From Epiperipatus broadwayi (taxonomy: Eukaryota > Onychophora > Udeonychophora > Euonychophora > Peripatidae): a DNA stretch of 64,000 nucleotides. Below the pieces are notes generated by a model that worked only from the letters and a program-made list of their open reading frames with translations, was not told where the DNA came from and ran no database searches. Positions within the stretch are counted from its first letter, which is position 1; each line of letters starts with the position of its first letter. The position numbers and the translations under genes are program-made. The stretch lies in NCBI GenBank assembly GCA_028023455.1, contig JAQFVV010006256.1:992001-1056000 (forward strand). The letters run 5' to 3'. Below, piece after piece: positions 25,641 through 37,736 of this stretch.

Positions 25641-28600
25641 AAATAATATAAAATGAACTATAAATTAGAGACTAAACGACTCGGCTCAGTGGGGATACAA
25701 TAAATTTAAAGAAGAGAGGTGATGACCAGAGATGTATAATCAAATAAAGGTCAAATCCAATACTGATGAACTATCACTACTACAGCATATTAATATTTTA
25801 ATAAACCATATAAAAGATTATCTAAATTACTAATCAATGCTTACCATATTAGTCCTACTAATAGATTATACACTCTCTGAATAAGACCTATAATGCTTTG
25901 CTTTAAAATATCTTACAGAATTATATTTACTAAAACAACAAGAGTAAATAACCTCAGGGATTTTAAAATTAACACTCTTGTATAAAATTAAAGTTTAAGT
26001 TAAGTTGCCTAACAAAGAATTACTGTGATTAATAAATAAATAAGTGACATCTTAGCTGACCATAAAATAATTATAGTATGTTCAACCTTAAAAGAATAAA
26101 CAAAACAAATATTAATTCACAAAATTTAGTGAATCAATTTAAATTTAAACTAATAATGGCCTATTATCTAAGATATTACTTGAGCAAAGAAAAGAGCAAG
26201 GGTATTTTTAATGCCTTTCCATACTCACAGATAACCACTAAAGACCTCAAATGCAAATGGATAAGAATTCTTTAAATATATTAGATTTAAGATGATGATA
26301 GATGCTGTGCTGTAAACAGAAGATAATGTGCAGCTTTTAAAATAATATTAATTAAAATATTCTTCTGAAGTACTAATATTGTTAATCTGATATTGCATAA
26401 TCTTTAATCTGAAAGATATACCGATAATTTTAAAAAGATAAACTTTTAACTAAATATTTAATTATGTATCTGCTATAATGCAATTATCCATATTTGTGAT
26501 TCAATATAAGAATCATTTACTTTAACATAGCTTTTTAATTTTTTAAGACAATATCAACCATATTTAATTAACTTAGAATATACTTGTAAATGACTGAATT
26601 GAAGATTCATTAAATTTAAAAATTTAAGACCCTGTGAACTTGGAACCCAAGACAATAATATATTTTCATATAAAAGTAAAACAAACAAACAAAACTTTTG
26701 AAATAATAATAATTTGATTTATTAATAATAAGAAGAAATGTTTATAAATATAGTGGAATACAAACAGTGCCAATACTGCACTAAGATTTTATATAATTAT
26801 TTGGACTAATTAATAACATTATTGTGTCATCTACTAATCAGAATAACACACAGAACTATGTTTATATTGAAAACCCTAAGCTTAATTTGATACTCCTCAA
26901 CTTAACAAACGCTAAGTTGGAGTATGCATATTCAACAATACTTTTGAAAATATCATCACTAGTTTCACGGATATAACTAATATCACAGCTAGATATATCT
27001 TTAAATCAGATTAAGCTAATACTAAAATTAAACTAACTTAAGTGTATGGGACAATCATTCATCAGAGATCAGTTATATTTTTTTTTAAAAAATAACTTTA
27101 GTCCACATAAAATTATTCCCTCAATGTTTTAAAGATAATGATGTAATAGACTTACAAATCCAGCGGCGAAATTCTGGATGAAAATATTAAATTATTATGT
27201 GTGAATTGCCACTTATACCATATGCATATTTAATATACTTTAAAATAAATATAACTTATTGTTGGTTAGCTTGTGTGTGATAAAACTATCATAGCAACAC
27301 AATTCAAACATTGATATACTTATGAGCCTTAAATTAGCTACAACTACCTGAAGAAATACATTTCCTCAAACAAGCATATCTTGTCATCACAAATCTAAAA
27401 CAAATGCAACATCACCTACTGTGGTGGAAAAGAATATGGTGGCTTCCAAAAATACCTAACTTCGAGGCAAAATGACGACGTCTGGAATTTATCTTCAGTA
27501 CATCTGGGAACAGGAACACCCACCAGAAAAGCACAATCCTCTCATGGGATTTTCAATGCTTATAAATGTGATCATCATCACTGAAAAATACAATACAATA
27601 CCCTCTTTTTGGGGACAAGCACTATCAAATCATGGAAATACATTACAATAAGGATGGAGGATTTTTCTCTACTCCAAAAGGCATATTCAAAAATTATAAA
27701 CTAAGCCTAACTCTTGAGGCTAACAAATTTTAACTAATAGCAAGATATATACTTCACTTAAACTAACTAAGTTATTTCTAAGAAATTTATAAAAATACAA
27801 AACGTATATCCAATGTTCCAACCAACAAAGCAAACTATATGTCAAATGACTACTGTAGAAAATACTTTAAACTCAAATGCATATAAAATTCTAGGCAAGG
27901 CACAATGCACACATAACAAAATATTGAATGCTAAAAATATAGTAAGTAGTGGACTTTTGAAATTGTAAATTAAATGCAAGAATATTTACTTCTCGATGAA
28001 TATAAAATATTTGTAATTATTCTTAATATAACATTCATAAAACAAATGAATGGATATTCTCTGATAAACTACTTTAGTAAATTTAAAATAAAATTGAGTA
28101 AAACATCCCATTTATATGGCTAGAAACATTTGCTCATTCAAATAAACCTATTTCGTTTTAAAATTATAACCCTAGTTTACCTGTATATTTATGCAAAAAG
28201 TGTTGCATAAAAATTCAATAGCATAAATATTTTTATGGTTTTTTTTTTTTAAACCAATAAAGCAGACCATACAAAAAAATAAATAATAATAATACATTAA
28301 TTCAAGTTCATATTTCGGCTCCGTGATGATTTTTTCATTTCATAATGTGTAGACAATTTATCCAGGTTAAGATTCAATTAATACATTTATATACATGGCA
28401 ATCATTTCCAAACGAAAGTGTTCAATAGTTCATTAATAATATTTTTTTAAACAATTTTAACAAAAAATTAAATAATAAGATTAAGATTAAGCCGGCATGA
28501 AACAAAATAAATTCTTCAGCTGAGCACATTATTTTTATTTATAGGATCCTGGGTTTTGAAATGTATATAATAATATATACTTCTTTATCTGAATTTCTTT

Positions 28601-31113
28601 GTCCTCTTTTACGAAAACGCATCTTTTAAAATCCAGTTTTTTTTTTAAAAAAACAAAAAACATTTTTTATGCAATAATATTTCATGACGTGTTTTACTTT
28701 AAAATAATTTTCTTTGATTATTTTAAACATAAGAGCAGCTTTCTTTTTATATATATAATTCAAGACGTTTCTCAGTTTATAGCTCAAAGTAGCTGTCATA
28801 TATTTACTCATAATTAATGTCAAATATAGCCAAATGATTTACTAGGTACTTGACCAATATAAGTTTATTACTGATATTTTGCTAATTACTTTGAAGTTTT
28901 GTCTCCGAATAATTTTTTTTTATTACTGGGTAAAATAATTATTATTTAAAATACAATTTTATCTGTTTGCTTTCCGCTAAACAAATCCTTTCCATTTATG
29001 TTAAGGTATAAATAATAACTTTCTTTAGAACAAAAAAAAATAATCGTTCTTTATTAGTTCACTTGAATCAAATGTAGCTTCATTATAATGTTTTTAAACT
29101 TAAAATGTCTTTTTTCTTCTTTTTACATATACTTTTAATTTCATAAGATAAGTATTTAGCATTTTATTGTCAAAATATTTTAGTGCCATCGAATATTTAT
29201 ATAAATAAATCATTATTAATTTGTTCTTTAATTTTACTTTCAAGTAAAGAAGAACGACTAAATCAAATGCATACAATATAACAGACACTAGGTTTATTCC
29301 AAATATTTTCTCACTATAATTTTATTGTTCTGGTTGAAATTTAATATCAGGATAGTTACCTTTTTCTTCAGCCCTTCATCACTGCAAGATGATTTTAAAT
29401 ATTATACTTTAAATAAATAATAATTTAAAAAAAAAAAAATACAATTTTTTTATTAAATAAGACTCTTGGATTCAGCTACTTGCAATAATAAAAAAAAATA
29501 TCAGCCCCTTAAATCTCTGTTTATCTCACAATTTTTCACCCACCTACAGTTTAATTAAAAACCAATAAAAACTATTTTTTATTAAATTTTAATATTCCAA
29601 CAAACCAGCTGTAAAATCGATCTAATGACGTAATCAATATAATCTTCCCATACCACGTGACCTTCAGCTGGAAAATCAAAATTTTATTATTAACAAATAT
29701 TGTGCAATAATTTTTTTTTAAATGATATTTTATCCAACCCATAGTAATAAATATAAAATTTAAAGTTATACTCTTTATTAAACCCATAAATATTTCATTG
29801 AAATAATTTTATCCACACATTTGTTTTATTTATTTATTTTAAACAATATTGAAATTAAATTATTTCTTTATTTTTATATTTATATTATCCTTGCAGGCAT
29901 AAACATATTCTCACATACGAATGCAAGCTAATTGTTTAAAAGTTATTTTTAAAACTACAACAATAGAATGTTAATGAATATTTAATCTAAATAATTTTTA
30001 TAACTGAATGTTAAACTACAAAACTAATAACAAATATTCTTATTTTTTAATAAAAACTTATATATCATTTTTTTTTAAAATTTATTACTTAATTATTCCG
30101 ACTTATTTATAATATCTTATTATTATTTAAACATTAGAATAGATTATACGATAGTTATTTTAGAATACATTTAATATTACTTACAAAACTGACAACTATT
30201 TCTGATATCTTTGTTTTTTTTTGGAATTCAAATTATTATTTAGCATTTCTTACCAACCTAACTCATATATCTTTTTCAAATACTTAGACATAATTCCATA
30301 ATACAATAATAATTACAATCAATACAAGATTATCCTAGTTTAGTCATTAACTAATTTAATTTACATTTTTATCATTATTATTTTTTTTTTAAATCAGACA
30401 ATTTCAAACCAAATGGTTAAGCTAAGATAACCTTTGGCTCCTTTTGGAACTAAGTGAAACTTCAGTTAGGTACAATATATATATATATCTTTAAAAAATT
30501 AATAATTACAATCTAGAATTAGTAATTATTGTTTTGCATTTTTTAAATCAAATTTTCTAAAAAGCAAATACACCATATCAACAATCTATACATCTCTTAA
30601 TCAGTCATTATAAATAGTGATCTGAATTTTATACTAAATAATATTCTAGTTGCGATCTTAAACATAGATTGTTTGAGTCTGAAAATTTTGTTATATATCA
30701 AGATCTTTCACACTTTTTTAATGCAAAATACTAAGATTTATTGATGGAATAAGACTTTAAATTATTATTTAAATAAGATAGCCATTTACTACATCTAAAG
30801 TTGCTATTTTCACATCGATATGCTTATAAGAAATAATTTTAAATTTCAAATATCACATTTCACATATTCTAATTCTCAGTTTATTCACTTGATTCAAAAT
30901 AACAAAAAAATTTCTATTCTGTAATAAGCTACTTCATTAATGCAAAATTGATTTTGTTCTATGATTGCACTTGATTATTTAAATTTTATTTATATATTTG
31001 AGATTATATTTTGTACTATTAAGTTTACAACAGTTTTTAAAGTTTATTTTAAAAACATAGTTATGATTTGCATATTGTTAAATTTTACTCTTTTTTAAAT
31101 CTTATTTTTTTAG

Positions 31114-31215
31114 ATGACAAAAAAGACTGCTTCTAAAGAATGTGTGGAAGAAGAAATCAAAAATTATGATTATAGCAATTCTAATGATTGTCAAAACTAT
31201 TGTCCTGATACTTTG
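31114..31215 (+). CDS. NCAPH: NCAPH internal exon
   Basis: The acceptor TTTTTTAG ends at 31113 and the donor GTGAGA starts at 31216. The exon holds exactly 34 codons and is phase 0 on both sides, so it joins cleanly to its neighbours. It encodes EEEIKNYDYSNSNDCQNYCP, which matches the acidic I-x-DYDYNNPNDTSNFCP-type segment of animal CAP-H. The first residue is Met, but this is an internal codon and not a start, because the conserved protein continues from the exon at 12762-13000. Confidence 0.92.
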
Positions 31216-33189
31216 GTGAGAAATTGTATTACACCCATTTTTTTTTTTTTTTTCATTTATAAAAATCGAAAAAAAACATTATTTTGCTAAAATATTTAGT
31301 GAAGTATATTTTTATTTAAGGTTTAGTAAACTCACTTTTAAATTTGGAGTAGATGAAAATTATAATTTTTTTAAAACTATTATAATATAATTTTACTATT
31401 CTGTAATAGTATTTTGCTTTATGGGTATATATAATGTTGATCACTACAAATAGCCAAATATAAATAAAACTTTTGTAGAGCTGATGATGTAAGTACAAAA
31501 GTACGTCCTTATATGTATATTAGTGAAAATGAATTTATTTTTTTGTTTTATACATACTATATTTTATAGTATTTAGTCAAATAATAATTCCTTAAATTTA
31601 TAATATTGATCTTTATTTTTAGCAGAATGGCTATATGCTGACAACTGGCTAAATTTCAGGATTGTAATTTTTGTGATTTATTAGGATAATAATTTTGTAA
31701 TGTAGTTTATAAAATCTTTAAAGATTTAGAACTACATATGAAATATACTGTTTATGTCCATAATATTTATTACATATATATCTGCTGCATATAACTTAAG
31801 CAGGCAAATTTATAGATTTTTCCTTATAAAAATAGGAATTCTTCATACCTTCTAAAACAATATTAGTCCTAGATAGTCTTTCATTTCTAAAAATTAAATA
31901 TTGAATTATTTATTAATTTGTTTTTAATAATAATATTGATAAAGATGGAAAACAAAAGTAAATTATTGACTAATTTGGTGGATTTATAAATGTTATTATA
32001 TGGACAATTTCTTTTATAAACTAATAATAACATATATAATTAATACCAGCATATGTACCCAGTCTATGGAAAGGCCATCAAAATTAATTGGTTGCTTTAA
32101 CAAATTTTAATTATCCATTGTATTACTGTGGAGCTGTGAACTACGCAATATCAAATTACACAAAACTAAATGTAAATACAATCCTATAGCATCTGGTTTT
32201 TTCCCCTCACTAAATATCACATTTTAAACATGAATTTGGGTACTGTAATCACATTTTGTTTGCAATTTAAATACCATACCTATTCAATTCTGTACTGTAG
32301 TCAAAAGTACATTTTTTTTCCGAGCATTTTTATCTTTAAAAAGTTTTATTCTAATACCATATTTTTTTTTTAATCCAGAAATGCACCTGGCCTATGAAAA
32401 AACCATTATATTTTTTTAAAATTGGTTTCTTTAACAAATTACTTCCTTTGCATAAAATGCTTTGTAAAAAACGATTATGGGCAGAACAAATAATATTTTT
32501 TTTTCTTTGGAAAATATTCCCTCTAACAAAAAAATGTTTAATTTGAAAATTTACATGACAGAATTATGGATATTTAAGGATTTTACATATAAGATTGGAC
32601 AATAAACTTAATTTTTTTTATATAATTAAAAGTAGTTTTGCATCCGGATTATTGATTTTTCATAACTATTAAGAATAAATTAGTCAAATAGAACTTTGTT
32701 GATGTTAGAAACTAACCTCCTGCTATAAGCTATCAAAGCCATTTTGACAATATTGTATGTTTTTTGATACATATATAGTTATAAGTTCATTTTTAATTTT
32801 TTAAAGAAAAATTTTATTTGAAATTATGTTTTAATAACATACTTATGAAAAAGATTAAATTTTAGTAGAATCATTATCTATTCCTTCTAAAACATTTTTA
32901 TAGGCTGCAGACTAAAATAAAACTTTTTGTTACTGTCAATTTATTTGTTTTTATTTGTAAAGTTAATATTTTATTTTTAAAATAGTTTCAATTAAATTCA
33001 TATTTAGAGTGAAAAATGTAAAAATTGATGATTAAAATTATATATTTTATTCGTTTCAATAATACTTCCAAAAAAAAATCTGAAAATAAAATACAATATA
33101 CATATTTAATTTGTTGACATATACATCATGTCAAAGGTTAATTTAAAAACACATTAATTTATTTCTGAAATTTAAAGTTTATATCTGGC

Positions 33190-33470
33190 TAGAAATAATA
33201 TGATAATCTCTAGCTTAATAAATGCTTAATAATAATCATTATTATATTTATTTGATATGGTATCAAAGTTATTAGTGCAAAAAGTTTTATAATTGTAAAT
33301 CAAATTGTAATCATTTGGTACTGATAATTATTAAACAAATGATGAAGTTGTATAAGAGATTGTAACTTTTGTCAAATGAAGAATGCTAGTTCATTTTGGA
33401 GTCATTCATTTTTTTCCAAATGACTATATATTTCAAGAATGGATGGAAGAGTAAAAGTTTTAAATATATT
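33190..33470 (+). repeat. interspersed repeat, copy 1
   Basis: This stretch resembles 50790-51065 in the same orientation. Shared words include GATAATCTCTA, ATTAAACAAATGATGAAG and GTCATT(C/T)ATTTTTTTC, in the same order and spacing. It is a diverged dispersed repeat without recognised coding capacity. Copy 1 lies directly before the palindromic MITE at 33491. Confidence 0.65.
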
Positions 33471-33490
33471 TAATATATGTGTGTGTGTAT

Positions 33491-33907
33491 GTAATACTTT
33501 AACGTTAAGGCTCATGCAACTGTAACAATATGTAACTGAAATATTCTTCAATCCAGCATAAGAATAATTTTAAGAAAAGAGCAGTTATCTCTTCTTGTTA
33601 CTTCATTTATTTATAAAGAGGGTTGTCTTAAACACTTTGACCAGAAAGAATGAAAATTTAAATCAAGAACTTTTGGCATGTTAATTAGTGATATCAATCA
33701 ATTTAACATATTTTTAGATAAATTGTGTGATTGATTTAAATATTCATTCTTTCTGCCAAATTGTTTCACACAATCCTTTATAAGTAAATGAAGAAATAAT
33801 AAGAAATAGCTGCTCTTTTCTTGTAAAATTATTGTTTTATGTTGGGCTGGAGAGTATTTCAGTTCCATATTATTAAAGTTGCATCAATCTTAATCTTGAA
33901 ATATTAC
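33491..33907. mobile_element. palindromic (foldback) MITE
   Basis: The left arm 33491-33667 is the imperfect reverse complement of 33731-33907. Mirrored words include AAGAAAAGAGCAG, AGAAAGAATGA, ATTTAAATCAA and ATGCAACT. The arms are about 175 bp with a loop of about 60 bp, and no coding frame was seen. This structure is typical of non-autonomous foldback or MITE elements. Flanking GTGTGTGTG runs on both sides obscure any target duplication. Confidence 0.8.
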
Positions 33908-34048
33908 TTATCTATAAAGACTGGAAGTATTCTAATTATATGTGTGTGTGTATAAGAAAAAATGTATCTAAAGTTTCCACAGATTTAAGAACATAAGGAT
34001 GCCCAGAATATTTTCCATTGTTATTGCAAGTGATATATATATATATAT

Positions 34049-35330
34049 TGTACTGGGTTCACTCCGCAGAAGATCATACTTACACTGCAAATGTTTTGGT
34101 TGGTTTCAAACTTCTTCATAATACATTTATAATCTTATTTAATTATAAATGTTACGTGATCGAACCGGCACGTTCGAGCAAAGTGGGAAATATTATTGAT
34201 AGCTTTAATTATCAACAATACCCACGATCAGATCGTGACCCACCTCGGCTGCTAGATTCAAACCCCTACTATCCTAACACTATTTGTTTCGGAGTAAACC
34301 CCGGGCGCCAGCTAATCTAAGACTAACATATTCGGACAGTAGGCTCATAATCCAGCACTCGAAACACTCCCTAAAACTAGCTCAGTCTAATTTTAATTCA
34401 ATAACAAAATATTATTTGATTAGTGGTGAAAGAATTGATAAAAGAATTGGTAAAAGGAATTGATAAAAAGAATTGACCGACCAATAAAGATTAAGTTTAA
34501 AGACAATTTATTTTAATTAACATTTCTAAACTAGTTTAAATATTCTTGTAAATTTTAATAATAGAACACTGGTATTTATTTAATTTAACTAATAACACTG
34601 ATATAATGATCACGCACATATTAACTCATACACTCACATATATAATAATAAAGCATTAAATAGTATTTGAAATTTAAACACATATATTTAAAACACACAA
34701 ATTAATAGTTCATTTTTATGTGCTATATAGAGTTCATATAATTCGACTCTTGGAGGCTTGACGAATTTTCTTACGAATGCAATGCCTACTTTATAAATGA
34801 GAATAAGAAAAATGGGTACCTAGAATTTTGGAATGTGGATACATCTTGCTGTTGCGGCTTCTAATGAAGTATATCTAACCGGTTAGATTTGAAGTTTTCC
34901 TGCAGAGATTTGATGATTATTAGTTGGTATTATTCCTGGAGACAATTAGATACTGACGGAGATTCTTCAAGCTGTTACGCAGACATTATATCGGGTATAT
35001 TGGCTGTTTTCATTGGACTTCAGGCTGGAGAAAGACGTATGTTTCCCGTGGGTTTTTAACACTGCATTTCTGACTGATACATAATAAACTGACCTCTGAT
35101 ACAATTAACTCAACTGATTGTCCTCACTGACTGTCCGATAAAAAATTGGCTATTTATACCTACGATGTGTTGTCCTTTTAATATCCTCCGGCAATATGTG
35201 CTGTCGAAATTCCTTTAGTAACTAATCCTTTTTAATCTTCTTGTTGGGTATTTTAATTAGCAGCCATCACAAACGTGTTGTTTTTTGTTTTTAATTAGTA
35301 GCCATGCAAACGTGTTTTTTTAATTCTTTA
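34049..35330. mobile_element. LTR-element-like remnant, GC-richer block
   Basis: An abrupt change from an AT microsatellite to mixed sequence occurs at TGTACTGGGTTC (34049). A GGGCGCCAG word follows at about 34305, then an AT-rich stretch with AATAAA, then a second mixed part (34740-35300). The layout (TGT edge, GCGCC word, AT-rich part) resembles the blocks at 16.5 kb and 63.7 kb. Small repeats lie inside: AGAATTG(A/G)TAAAA near 34430-34480, and a pair of (C/T)AGCAGCCAT/TAGTAGCCAT with CAAACGTGTT near 35260-35320. A frame of 100 codons at 34018-34320 has no recognised homologue. Confidence 0.4.
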
Positions 35331-35767
35331 ACGTTCATTTATTTATAATATTTAATATGCATATATATTATTTACATTCGCACATATATTTTTATTAACA
35401 AACTTATATTAATCATTTATGCACATGTATATTTTAATACAATTTACTATTTAGTTTTTTAAGATGACTTTTTCTTTTACTTAAACTCTAATGAAAAGAG
35501 ATTTATATTTTTAAACTTTTTAAATTATATTTCATCTAATGATAATAAACTCTTTACTTCTTTTATAAAGCTTTTAGTTTGACTTTTCTGATGCAAACTC
35601 CCCCTCCCCACTTTTAATTAATTAATTGTAACTTTTATTTTAAAAACTCTTTGACTTTTATGTTTTCTAAACAAACTGCAGTAAAACTCTTAAACTTTTA
35701 ATTTTACATTTTTTTTTTTTTTTTACGAAAGATTTTTATTTTAATAATTTTTTAGATAAAATTATTA

Positions 35768-35790
35768 TGTACCAATTCAATGTTGGTACA
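35768..35790. other. short perfect hairpin
   Basis: TGTACCAA and TTGGTACA form an 8-bp stem around a 7-base loop, next to an AT dinucleotide run. I know of no function. Confidence 0.6.
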
Positions 35791-36298
35791 ATATATATAT
35801 GAAAAGAAGCCATGTAATAGTGGCAAATGGAAATGGAACCAAATCAACTGGCAAACATTTGGTATAGTTTAAATAAAACACCAAATCTGATAATTATTAA
35901 GTAAATAGTAATAATATGGCAAATGGAATACTATAAATTAGCATCAGTGTGTTAAAAGCTGTAATTATTATGATTAGGTCAACTCAAGACTATATTTTAT
36001 TATAAGTAAAATGTATGAACATTTAAAGATGACTATGAGCAATGCTATAGGAAAATTATTTTAATAATATATGATTTCATTTGTCTGTAAAGATTAAATT
36101 GACCAAGATATGAACATCTACATGTATGCACATACAAATGTTTTACAATATAAAGAATTTTAAGCCAATAAACATCACATGACCACCATCTCTTATGCTT
36201 GTGTATAACTGTTGTTAAATCAGGCAAAACTCACTATACGTATGCCACACACAGCAAGCTAGAGTAATCAATGGATGCCAGAAGGCTTGTGCATAAAA

Positions 36299-36368
36299 TC
36301 CCCATCTAGTGCCTACTCATCCAATATCCCCAGACTAGTTTCTAGCTTGTGGCCTTCGTCAGTGAGGA
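36299..36368 (-). ncRNA. hammerhead-ribozyme-like core, left arm
   Basis: On the minus strand, CTGACGA (36362-36356) is followed by a small hairpin (loop CACAA) and then GAAA. The GAAA runs into CTAGT, which can pair with ACTAG at 36310-36306. TCCTCA directly before CTGACGA can pair with TGGGGA at 36304-36299. The three helices thus surround the two conserved boxes, as in a type I hammerhead. Against activity: the U expected before the cleavage site is absent, and the first pair of helix II would be A-A. The third helix II pair is also G-U here. Confidence 0.45.
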
Positions 36369-37113
36369 GCCTTGGATCTGAGAGCACTGCATCTAGATCT
36401 TAGGATCTAATGCAGCCCTCCAGCAACCACCTTTTATCTCCATTTAACTACAAAACTATGAGTCTTAAACTGAAAACACTTTAATGTTTCCAATTCAAGC
36501 CCATCAGCTTATATAGTTATATGGGTCTGAACCCAGTTCAGCTCCCATACATTTTGGTGTCTTTGGTTCTTTACTAACCATAGCCACCAATATCCTATTA
36601 GGCAGGATTGGTTTTAAGCCAATAAACATCACATGACCACCATCTTTTACGCTTGTGTATAACTGTTGTTAAAACAGGCAAAACTCACTATACGTATGCC
36701 ACACACAGCAAGTTAGAGTAATCAATGGATTTTATGCACAAGCCTTCTTGTATCCATTGATTACTCTAGCTTGCTGTGTGTGGCATACGTATAGTGAGTT
36801 TTGCCTGTTTTAACAACAGTTATACACAAGCATAAGAGATGGTGGTCATGTGATGTTTATTGGCTTAAAACCAATCCTGCCTAATAGGATATTGGTGGCT
36901 ATGGTTATTAAAGAACCAAAGACACCAAAATGTATGGGAACTGAACTGGGTTCAGACCCATATAACTATATAAGCTGATGGGCTTGAATTGGAAACATTA
37001 AAGTGTTTTCAGTTTAAGACTCATAGTTTTGTAGTTAAATGGGGATAAAAGGTGGTTGCTAGAGGGTTGCATTAGATCCTAAGATCTAGATGCAGTGCTC
37101 TCAGATCCAAGGC

Positions 37114-37183
37114 TCCTCACTGACGAAGGCCACAAGCCAGAAACTAGTCTGGGGCTATTGGATGAGTAGGCACTAGATGGGGA
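37114..37183 (+). ncRNA. hammerhead-ribozyme-like core, right arm
   Basis: The core is CTGACGA (37120-37126), then AGGC-CACAA-GCCA as a hairpin with a GGC/GCC stem, then GAAA (37140-37143). CTAGT (37144-37148) pairs with ACTAG (37172-37176) as helix III. TCCTCA (37114-37119) pairs with TGGGGA (37178-37183) as helix I. The same two defects as in the left arm are present: no U before the cleavage-site base, and an A-A closing mismatch in helix II. It is probably a degenerate ribozyme, or a look-alike. Confidence 0.45.
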
Positions 37184-37656
37184 TTTTATGCACAAGCCTT
37201 CTGGCATCCATTGATTACTCTAGCTTGCTGTGTGTGGCATATGTATAGTGAGTTTTGCCTGTTTTAATATAAAGAATGTTTCATTTATTAATTTAATTTA
37301 TCTTTGACCTATAGACTAAACTATTTTCACAGTATAAATAAATCTTTTTATGTTTGCATATAGAAAATACATATTAATTATTATTTGAACATTTGGATTT
37401 TCATTTATTATTAAAAAAACCCAATAACATTGAACAGTACATGAATGACCTCCGAAATATGGGATATAATCCTGATAAAATCATAAATACCATAAAGAGA
37501 TTCTGTAAAAAAAATAAGAAATCCTAGCCCCAACCAACAAGTGGAACCTAAAAACTGGATAAGCTTTCCTTATATTCCAAAGATTACATGTAAATTAAAA
37601 AATATAGGTAAAAATAAATTTAATATAAGCTTTTGAATTACTTCATCACTTAATCA

Positions 37657-37736
37657 ATTAATTAATAACTCTAAAGACACTATAGCAAACGAATCGATTA
37701 ATTAATAACTCTAAAGACACTATAGCAAACGAATCG
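37657..37736. repeat. tandem duplication, 40 bp x 2
   Basis: A 40-bp unit starting ATTAATTAATAACTC and ending GCAAACGAATCG is repeated exactly twice in direct succession. Confidence 0.9.

Larger units (their letters stand above)
13001..31113 (+). other. NCAPH: NCAPH intron B (about 18.1 kb, phase 0)
   Basis: The intron starts GTAAGT and ends TTTTTTAG. From 13001 to 16480 it is AT-rich with no recognised gene, though 15800-16090 is somewhat richer in GC and may be an element remnant. From 16.5 to 23.6 kb lies a clearly different, more GC-rich repetitive block. From 23.6 to 31.1 kb it is again AT-rich, with a polypurine tract (25.2-25.6 kb) and a GC-richer patch at 27.3-27.7 kb in which I recognise nothing. 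Confidence 0.8.
36159..37265. mobile_element. inverted dimer of a 454-bp retrozyme-like unit, with target duplication
   Basis: A 12-bp perfect direct repeat, AATATAAAGAAT, lies at 36147-36158 and 37266-37277, so the segment looks like one insertion. Inside, a unit repeats with a 454-bp period: TTTTATGCACAAGCC at 36730 and 37184, and ATCCATTGATTACTC at 36752 and 37206. The right part (36730-37265) holds about 1.2 units on the + strand. The left part (36159-36729) holds about 1.25 units on the minus strand, so the two face each other around 36730. Each arm includes a hammerhead-like core. No protein is encoded. Tandem, ribozyme-bearing, non-coding units are known from retrozymes; the inverted arrangement is unusual. 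Confidence 0.8.

Noticed and set aside
34018-34320. 100-codon open frame
   Set aside because: It begins inside an AT microsatellite, has no recognisable domain, and lies in a likely LTR remnant.
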